Assembly (NCBI GenBank): GCA_018828825.1
Contig: JAHJUV010000004.1
Span: 1 to 19,006 of the forward strand
Direction: 5' to 3'
DNA length: 19,006 bases
From: Planctomycetota bacterium
GTDB lineage: Bacteria > Planctomycetota > Phycisphaerae > Sedimentisphaerales > UBA12454
Below are positions 13,803 through 19,006 of this stretch, piece by piece. The position numbers and the translations under genes were made by a program. The notes beneath the pieces were generated by a model. That model was not told the origin of the DNA. It worked only from the letters and a program-made list of their open reading frames with translations, and made no database searches. Each line of letters opens with the position of its first letter. Positions within the stretch are counted from its first letter, which is position 1.

Positions 13803-14153
13803 TTAAATACTGTCATCATCATAAAAATTTTCACGTTCCTCGTATTCGTCGAGGTTCGGTTCATCGTTCCAGTCATCGGGGTCGTTGAAGGCATCGTCAA
13901 GAAAATGGTCGAAGTCCTGCTGGGATTCGATAATTTCCTGGGCCTGTTCGAGGAAATGCTCAGGTACCATAACCGCAGTTCCGAGGATGTCGGAAGAATA
14001 GCTTTTCTGGGTTGCGGTTACAGCGGGGATTTCGTGCCTTGCAAGGATATCGCGATATTCATTCGCGAGGTCTATATCCTCAGCAATAGCGACAGTTACG
14101 TAATCCTCTAAAGCTCCTTTATGACTGTCTTTTTTCCTGTCATTTGCTTTCAT
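13803..14153 (-). CDS. DUF2007-like small acidic protein
   Basis: About 116 residues. The segment VTVAIAEDIDLANEYRDILA, then RHEIPAV, with a closing GTAVMVPEHFLEQAQEII resembles DUF2007 (putative signal-transducing) proteins: one ferredoxin-like unit with a helix, a strand and the motif 'V-P-E…A-x-x-I'. A long Asp/Glu tail follows (DDAFNDPDDWNDEPNLDEYE). ATG 14153 is preferred over ATG 14168 because GGGAGT lies seven bases upstream. The acidic tail contrasts with the arginine-rich product of the next gene, and the two could bind each other; that is inference. A palindrome, agcctttaaaaggct (14185-14199), lies in the leader and may be an operator. Confidence 0.72.
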   Translation of the reverse strand: MKANDRKKDSHKGALEDYVTVAIAEDIDLANEYRDILARHEIPAVTATQKSYSSDILGTAVMVPEHFLEQAQEIIESQQDFDHFLDDAFNDPDDWNDEPNLDEYEERENFYDDDSI

Positions 14154-14408
14154 AAAATTGACTCCCATTGAGATATCAACACAGAGCCTTTAAAAGGCTT
14201 CCTAAGATGTTTTCGTCAAGAAAGGAGGGTCGTATAATCTAAAAAGGGGCTTGAATGGCTGAATAAGTGCAAAATTTTGTAGTTTTAGGGAATTTTTTTG
14301 TTGCAAAAGGTCTTATAAGTCATCAAAATACGGCCCAGAAGTCGGCCTTGACGTAAAGGTGCGATAAAAAAAGGAATAGTTGTTTAATTTGCATGGAGGA
14401 TATCTAAC

Positions 14409-14609
14409 ATGGCAAAGAAAAAAGCAGCAAAAGGAAAAGAGTCTTTGGTAGTGGCGAGCAAAGTAAAAGCCTACGTCAAGAGCAAAAAGATGATGACATC
14501 TGCAGATGCACTTGGCGCTCTGAGCAATAGGGTTTATTGCATTCTCGATTGCGCCTGTGAACGCACAAAGGCCAACAGGAGAAGCACGGTAAAGCCACAA
14601 GACCTGTAA
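14409..14609 (+). CDS. Bacterial histone-fold protein (66 residues)
   Basis: A single histone-fold unit with a lysine-rich N-terminal tail (MAKKKAAKGKE). The order fits alpha1 (VASKVKAYVKSKK), loop 1 (MMTSAD), long alpha2 (ALGALSNRVYCILDCACERT), then the loop 2 hallmark KANRRSTVKPQDL, equivalent to the GRKTIKAEDI end of archaeal histones. The protein stops there, with almost no alpha3, which fits the short bacterial histones known from Bdellovibrio and others. Expected role: dimeric DNA binding in the nucleoid. GGAGGA lies eight bases before the ATG, and a strong terminator follows, as in a highly expressed single gene. A TATAAT at 14233-14238 is a possible but distant promoter. Similarity judged by eye only. 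Confidence 0.75.
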   Translation: MAKKKAAKGKESLVVASKVKAYVKSKKMMTSADALGALSNRVYCILDCACERTKANRRSTVKPQDL

Positions 14610-14636
14610 GATTGAAATTTTACATTGTGAAGCAAT

Positions 14637-14677
14637 AAAACCGACCTGTGCGCAGATAGGCGAAAGTCGGTTTTTTT
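14637..14677 (+). terminator. Strong rho-independent terminator after the histone-fold gene
   Basis: aaaaccgac (14637-14645) pairs with gtcggtttt (from 14666), with a 20-base apical region, and is followed by seven T (14671-14677). It lies 28 bases after the stop codon. Confidence 0.85.
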
Positions 14678-14902
14678 GCGTCTGTACTTAACCAGATAAA
14701 GGGGAAGAGGGCTTTTTTGTATTATTTTTATCGTTTTTTTAGTAATGTCAGCCAGAAGGTCCGATAAACCTTAAAAAATGGGGCTGGCGATACTGAAATC
14801 TGATTTTATAGGAACAATTTATTAAACCTGGGTCGATAAAAAACCGATTATATTCATAAGAGGTATTGTTTTTTTATTAGTTTTTTTGGAGCCCATAAGG
14901 TT

Positions 14903-16222
14903 TTGAAGATCTTTATGCTTGGTTGGGAGTTTCCGCCTTTTATCAGCGGCGGATTGGGTACGGCATGCTATGGCTTGACCAAAGCGATGAGCAAGCTGGG
15001 GCTTGAGATTACGTTCGTCCTGCCGAGGGCGATACGGATGGAGAATTCGTCGACATGCGTGAAGGTGCGGACGCCGGCGGATGTAAATAATGGCAAAACC
15101 GAGTGGGAAGTCTGCGAGCAGGAGCTAAGGAACATAAAATTCAAGGCGATAGACTCAGCATTGAAGCCTTATGCGAGCGCTGAGACATATCGGCACGAAA
15201 TCGAGGAAATGATACGCAATAAACAAAAGCTCTGCGGTATGGGCGGCGGGATTGCGGGGATAGATGAATTCGAGGCACAGGCTCATTATTCCGGCGATAT
15301 GTATACCGAGGTTCACAGATATGCGGCATCGGCCGTAAAACTGGCGATGCAGGAGGGTTTTGACGTTATTCACGCACACGACTGGATGACGTATCCTGCG
15401 GCTATGGCGGTTGCGGCAGTAAGCGGCAAGCCTCTTGTGGTGCATGTGCACTCGACGGAATTCGACCGCAGCGGCGAAAATGTCAACCAGATGATTTACG
15501 ATATCGAGCGGGCGGGAATGCACGCGGCCAGCAAGGTAATCGCGGTAAGTTATCTAACAAGAAATATAATCCTTGCCAGGTACGGGGTAAGCGGCGACAA
15601 GGTAGAAGTCGTTTATAACGGCATTGAGCGGAACGGCAACGGGCTTAACTTTGGAAGGATAGATATAAATAAAGACGAGAAAATCGTACTGTTTTTGGGC
15701 AGGATTACGATGCAGAAAGGGCCGGAATACTTCCTCGGCGCCGCCAAAAAAGTGCTTGAGGTTATGGATAATGTCAAATTTGTTATGGCAGGTTCCGGCG
15801 ATATGATGAGAAAGACGATTGAGCTTGCGGCTGAGCTTGGAATCGGCAGCAAGATACTGTTTACGGGATTTTTAAGAGGGGAGGATGTCCGCAAAGTCTA
15901 TGAAAGGGCGGACCTGTATGTAATGCCCAGCGTGTCGGAGCCGTTCGGTATCGCTCCGCTTGAGGCGCTGAATCACGATGTGCCGGTGCTGATAAGCAAA
16001 CAAAGCGGCGTGTCGGAAGTTTTGACGCACGTTCTCAAGGCGGACTTCTGGGATGTGAACGAGATAGCGAATAAAATTGTCGCGGTATTGAAATATCCGC
16101 CATTACAGATAACATTGAGAGAACACGGGAATTTTGAGGTTAGAAAGCTCAGATGGGAAGACGCCGCCGAAAGGTGCAGGCAGATATATTTACAGCTCAT
16201 CGAGCAGGCAGTTTGTGTCTGA
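14903..16222 (+). CDS. GT4/GT5-like glycosyltransferase (glycogen synthase-like)
   Basis: GT-B fold retaining glucosyltransferase, likely extending an alpha-glucan from a sugar nucleotide. Features: MLGWEFPPFISGGLG opening with the donor-loop GG at 16-17, VIHAHDWMT at 155-163, HVHSTEFDRSG at 181-191, VYNGIE at 237-242, LFLGRITMQKG with R267 and K272, and the E-x7-E pair E346/E354 in SEPFGIAPLE. Length 439 lies between GT5 synthases and GT4 enzymes. Start is TTG 14903 (then AAG ATC TTT), because the family begins right there and no upstream ATG fits; GGAG lies 11 bases upstream. First gene of a three-gene run with GH57 and debranching enzyme, which supports a glycogen-like product. Acceptor and donor are not shown by sequence. 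Confidence 0.88.
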   Translation: MKIFMLGWEFPPFISGGLGTACYGLTKAMSKLGLEITFVLPRAIRMENSSTCVKVRTPADVNNGKTEWEVCEQELRNIKFKAIDSALKPYASAETYRHEIEEMIRNKQKLCGMGGGIAGIDEFEAQAHYSGDMYTEVHRYAASAVKLAMQEGFDVIHAHDWMTYPAAMAVAAVSGKPLVVHVHSTEFDRSGENVNQMIYDIERAGMHAASKVIAVSYLTRNIILARYGVSGDKVEVVYNGIERNGNGLNFGRIDINKDEKIVLFLGRITMQKGPEYFLGAAKKVLEVMDNVKFVMAGSGDMMRKTIELAAELGIGSKILFTGFLRGEDVRKVYERADLYVMPSVSEPFGIAPLEALNHDVPVLISKQSGVSEVLTHVLKADFWDVNEIANKIVAVLKYPPLQITLREHGNFEVRKLRWEDAAERCRQIYLQLIEQAVCV

Positions 16223-16232
16223 AATTATTAAC

Positions 16233-16250
16233 TCGGCCTGGAACGGCCGA
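16233..16250. repeat. Intercistronic stem-loop
   Basis: Perfect tcggcc / ggccga stem with a tggaac loop between the glycosyltransferase and GH57 genes, followed by A rather than T on the plus strand. More likely a mRNA-processing or stability hairpin than a terminator of this operon. Confidence 0.4.
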
Positions 16251-16277
16251 AAAAGAATATTATCAAAGGATTGATTT

Positions 16278-17486
16278 ATGCCATCCGTATGCTTTTATTT
16301 TCAAGTCCATCAACCCTACAGGCTTCGGCACTACACGGTTTTTGACGAAGACCACCGGTATTTCGACACATTCAAGAACAGGGCAATATGCCAGAAGGTC
16401 GCCAATAAGTGCTATCTTCCCACGAACAGGCTAATTCTTGATTTGATAAGGCGCTATGACGGCCGGTTTCGTGTGGCATACAGCATTACAGGGGTGCTTT
16501 TGGAACAACTGGCCGAATATGCTCCGGAGGTGATGAGCACATTTGACGCTTTGGCGAGGACGGGCTGTGTGGAATTTCTTGCCGAGACGTATTATCACAG
16601 CCTGAGCTTTTTGTACTCTCGCGGCGAATTTCAGGAGCAGATTTTCAAGCATATGGATACGATAGAGAATCTTTTTGGGCAAAGGCCGAAGGTTTTCCGT
16701 AATACCGAACTGATTTACAGCAATGACCTTGCCGCGGCGATTGAAGAAATGGGCGTATTCGACGGTATTATTACCGAAGGGGCTGACAGAATACTGGAAG
16801 GCAGAAGCCCCAATTTTCTTTACAAGCCGCCGAAAGAGGGAAATGTTAAACTGCTGCTGAAAAATTATGCTTTGAGCGATGATATAGCATTTCGGTTCTC
16901 GAACAGGGACTGGTGCGAGTGGCCGCTGATGGCGGAGAAATTCAGCCATTGGGTAAACAGAGTCAACGGCAACGGATATGTAGTCAACCTGTTTATGGAT
17001 TATGAAACATTCGGCGAACATCAATGGGAAGATACGGGCATATTCAATTTTATGCGGCAATTACCGGATGAGATTATGAAACATCCGGACAATAACTTCA
17101 AGACGCCATCCGAGGCGATTAAATCTTACCCGGCGACGGATGTGATAAATGTGCCGGGGCTGATAAGCTGGGCCGATACCGAAAGAGACCTTTCGGCGTG
17201 GCTGGGCAATCCTATGCAGTCGAACGCTTTGCATGAGCTTTACCGTATGGAGCAAAAGATAAAAAAAGTCGGCGACAAGACACTTTTGTCGGACTGGCGA
17301 AAACTGCAAAGCTCAGACCATTTCTACTATATGTGCACGAAGTATTTCGCGGACGGCGATGTGCATAAATATTTTAATCCTTATAATTCGCCTTATGACT
17401 CATATATTAATTTTATGAATGTGATGGGCAATCTTGAAAAAAGATGCGGCAAAAGCCAGCGGAGTCGGCAAAAAGTTTTGAGATAA
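16278..17486 (+). CDS. GH57 family alpha-amylase / 4-alpha-glucanotransferase-type enzyme
   Basis: Acts on alpha-1,4-glucans with retention. The GH57 conserved regions appear in order: HQP at 11-13, AETYYHS around E103, RNTELIYSND with the nucleophile E144, MDYETFGEHQW with the acid/base D241, and ISWADTERDLSAWLGN near 311-326. At 402 residues it is the short, single-domain form found in glycogen clusters rather than the large archaeal enzymes. AAAGGA lies seven bases before the ATG. It is 55 bases after the glycosyltransferase and 39 bases before the debranching enzyme, so it is probably one operon. Motifs alone cannot separate amylase from glucanotransferase activity. No signal peptide, so it acts on intracellular polymer. 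Confidence 0.9.
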   Translation: MPSVCFYFQVHQPYRLRHYTVFDEDHRYFDTFKNRAICQKVANKCYLPTNRLILDLIRRYDGRFRVAYSITGVLLEQLAEYAPEVMSTFDALARTGCVEFLAETYYHSLSFLYSRGEFQEQIFKHMDTIENLFGQRPKVFRNTELIYSNDLAAAIEEMGVFDGIITEGADRILEGRSPNFLYKPPKEGNVKLLLKNYALSDDIAFRFSNRDWCEWPLMAEKFSHWVNRVNGNGYVVNLFMDYETFGEHQWEDTGIFNFMRQLPDEIMKHPDNNFKTPSEAIKSYPATDVINVPGLISWADTERDLSAWLGNPMQSNALHELYRMEQKIKKVGDKTLLSDWRKLQSSDHFYYMCTKYFADGDVHKYFNPYNSPYDSYINFMNVMGNLEKRCGKSQRSRQKVLR

Positions 17487-17525
17487 TCGTGATGAGGCCT
17501 CGGATATAGAAAAGGAATTGCCAGG

Positions 17526-19006
17526 ATGGCGGAGCTTGCCCAACAGATTTTAAAACCGAAACAGCAGCAAAATCAGCAGAAAGAATACGAAAGACGGATA
17601 GAGACCGAATGGCTGCTGACGAACAGGCGGGGGAGTTTTGCCTCGGGCACATTGTGCGGCTGCAATACGAGACGTTATCATGGGCTTCTTACGGGAACGC
17701 TGAGACCGCCGGCCAAGAGGGTCGTCGGGCTGGCGAACTGCCTCGAAACGATTAGTGTCGAAAATCAGCGATATAATCTCAGTCATTTCGAGTTCGACCC
17801 GCCTTCAGACGAAAAGCCGGGGCCGATGCCGAGCGGGTTCAGAAAAGATGTAGGGGTTCATTTCGAGTATTCTACCGGCCAGTTCAATCTTACCAAGAGC
17901 ATATACCTGCTGCCGGATAGTGATATAACGGCGATAGTCTATAATTTCAGCGATATACGACAGGAATTCGAGTTTACCGTCAGGCCGTTTGCGGCGATGA
18001 GGAATTATCACAGTCTCGCAAGGGCAGGCGATAATTTTTATCTTGAATGGCAGGATGATTTTCCGGCGGTCAAAAACAAAAATCTTGCGCAGGGCCAGCT
18101 TTTGTTTACGAGCGACGAGATGGCCTTTACAGAAGATATACAGTGGTGGTATAACTTTTTGTATAGACGGGAAAAGGAACGCGGGTTCGATTATATTGAG
18201 GACCTGTGGTCGCCGGGGTTTTTCAGAAGAACTATCGATGGCCCCGTTAAAATCGTTCTCTGGGCAGGTTTCGGCGACAGCGATATGCCAAAGGAAATGA
18301 CGGGTTTGGACATCGATGTGATTATCGACGACCTTAAGCTTGGCCAAAGGCATCTGTTGAACGATTTAAAGAGCAAAGACCCTATAGTTCAATCGCTCGC
18401 TGTCGCGGCGGAGCAGTTTATTATTGACCGAAAAGCAGACAAACTAAAGACTAAATCTATCCTGGCGGGCTTTCCGTGGTTCAGCGACTGGGGCAGGGAC
18501 GCTTTTATTGCTCTTGAAGGGGCGCTATTATGTTGCGGCAGGTACGAAGACGCATCTTCCGTTTTGCTTAACTTTGCGTATCACGCCGATGAGGGTATGA
18601 TAGCGAACTATTTCGGCGACGACGAGACGGGGGCGCATTTCAACAGTATCGATACATCGCTGTGGTTTATTCACGCGGCTTTTAGATATTATAAGATGAG
18701 CGGTAATTCAAGGGATTTTAGCTCGAAAATGATGCCTGTGATTCGCTGGGTAATCGATTCTTATCAGCAGGGCACTAAATTCGGCATAAAAGCGGACGAT
18801 GACGGTTTGATAACCGGCGGCAATATCGATACGCAGCTCACGTGGATGGACGCGAAGTTCGATAATATCGCTTTTACGCCGAGGCATGGCAAAGCGGTAG
18901 AGGTGAACGCGCTGTGGTATAATGCCATTTGCAATTGCGCGGAGTTCTATCGCGGCAGGAACGCTGTTATGGCGGGAAAGTTCAGCAATATGGCCGACAG
19001 AATCGC
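17526..19006 (+). CDS. Glycogen debranching enzyme (amylo-alpha-1,6-glucosidase), 3' end cut by window
   Basis: Removes alpha-1,6 branches from glycogen-type polymers. The frame is open from ATG 17526 to the window edge: 493 codons are visible, so a substantial part of the gene is probably outside. N-terminal GDE_N domain: TEWLLTNRRGSFASGTLCG then NTRRYHGLL at 27-55. The catalytic (alpha/alpha)6 domain follows, with AGFPWFSDWGRDAFIALEG at 314-332, SIDTSLWFI near 374-382, and LTWMDAKFDN then FTPRHGKAVEVNALWYNA (438-467), including E459. Residues 10-20 are Gln/Lys-rich and may be a species-specific extension. AAGGA lies nine bases before the ATG. Third gene of the alpha-glucan operon. Confidence 0.92.
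   Translation, partial: MAELAQQILKPKQQQNQQKEYERRIETEWLLTNRRGSFASGTLCGCNTRRYHGLLTGTLRPPAKRVVGLANCLETISVENQRYNLSHFEFDPPSDEKPGPMPSGFRKDVGVHFEYSTGQFNLTKSIYLLPDSDITAIVYNFSDIRQEFEFTVRPFAAMRNYHSLARAGDNFYLEWQDDFPAVKNKNLAQGQLLFTSDEMAFTEDIQWWYNFLYRREKERGFDYIEDLWSPGFFRRTIDGPVKIVLWAGFGDSDMPKEMTGLDIDVIIDDLKLGQRHLLNDLKSKDPIVQSLAVAAEQFIIDRKADKLKTKSILAGFPWFSDWGRDAFIALEGALLCCGRYEDASSVLLNFAYHADEGMIANYFGDDETGAHFNSIDTSLWFIHAAFRYYKMSGNSRDFSSKMMPVIRWVIDSYQQGTKFGIKADDDGLITGGNIDTQLTWMDAKFDNIAFTPRHGKAVEVNALWYNAICNCAEFYRGRNAVMAGKFSNMADRI

Overview
This window looks like chromosomal DNA from a Planctomycetota bacterium, probably of the Phycisphaerae/Sedimentisphaerales type. That placement is inferred from protein style, gene content and the many short intergenic repeats, not from an rRNA. 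No rRNA, tRNA or CRISPR array was seen.

Layout. (1) 122-5075, minus strand: a housekeeping run in the order tmk > holB > ricT (PSP1) > metG, similar to the tmk-holB-yaaT neighbourhood of Firmicutes. (2) 5076-7256: a visibly A/T-rich insert with a nucleoside 2-deoxyribosyltransferase-like gene overlapping a dGTPase gene on the plus strand. It is bounded on the far side by a second, truncated 5' end of tmk. The insert therefore sits between two copies of the start of tmk, and the tmk gene now in use is itself A/T-rich after its first codons. (3) 7260-9600: an accessory strip with a REP-associated tyrosine transposase, four REP-like palindromes, an HNH/AP2-type endonuclease, two copies of a ~32-34 bp palindromic mini-element inserted inside other repeats, and one small conserved-looking gene. 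(4) 9696-11817: pheT in a short form, behind a promoter framed by a 15-bp perfect inverted repeat whose right arm covers the ribosome-binding site and start codon. (5) 11818-12519: a gene-free region with several hairpins rich in GGA motifs, possibly a structured RNA. (6) 12520-14609: an RNase Z-like metallo-beta-lactamase protein, two small minus-strand genes (an arginine-rich protein and a DUF2007-like protein), and a 66-residue protein that reads as a bacterial histone-fold protein, followed by a strong terminator. (7) 14903-19006: an alpha-glucan operon with a GT4/GT5-like glycosyltransferase, a GH57 amylase-type enzyme and a glycogen debranching enzyme cut by the window end.

How the genes fit together. 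tmk, dgt and the deoxyribosyltransferase-like gene all act on deoxynucleotide pools, so the insert may be a nucleotide-pool module (salvage, or defence by dNTP depletion). metG and pheT are aminoacyl-tRNA synthetase genes. The three genes at the right end would build, trim and debranch a glycogen-like polymer. The most interesting items are the split tmk locus with its nucleotide-metabolism insert, the histone-fold protein, the inverted repeat over the pheT start, the RAYT/REP neighbourhood with nested mini-insertions, and the hairpin array after pheT.
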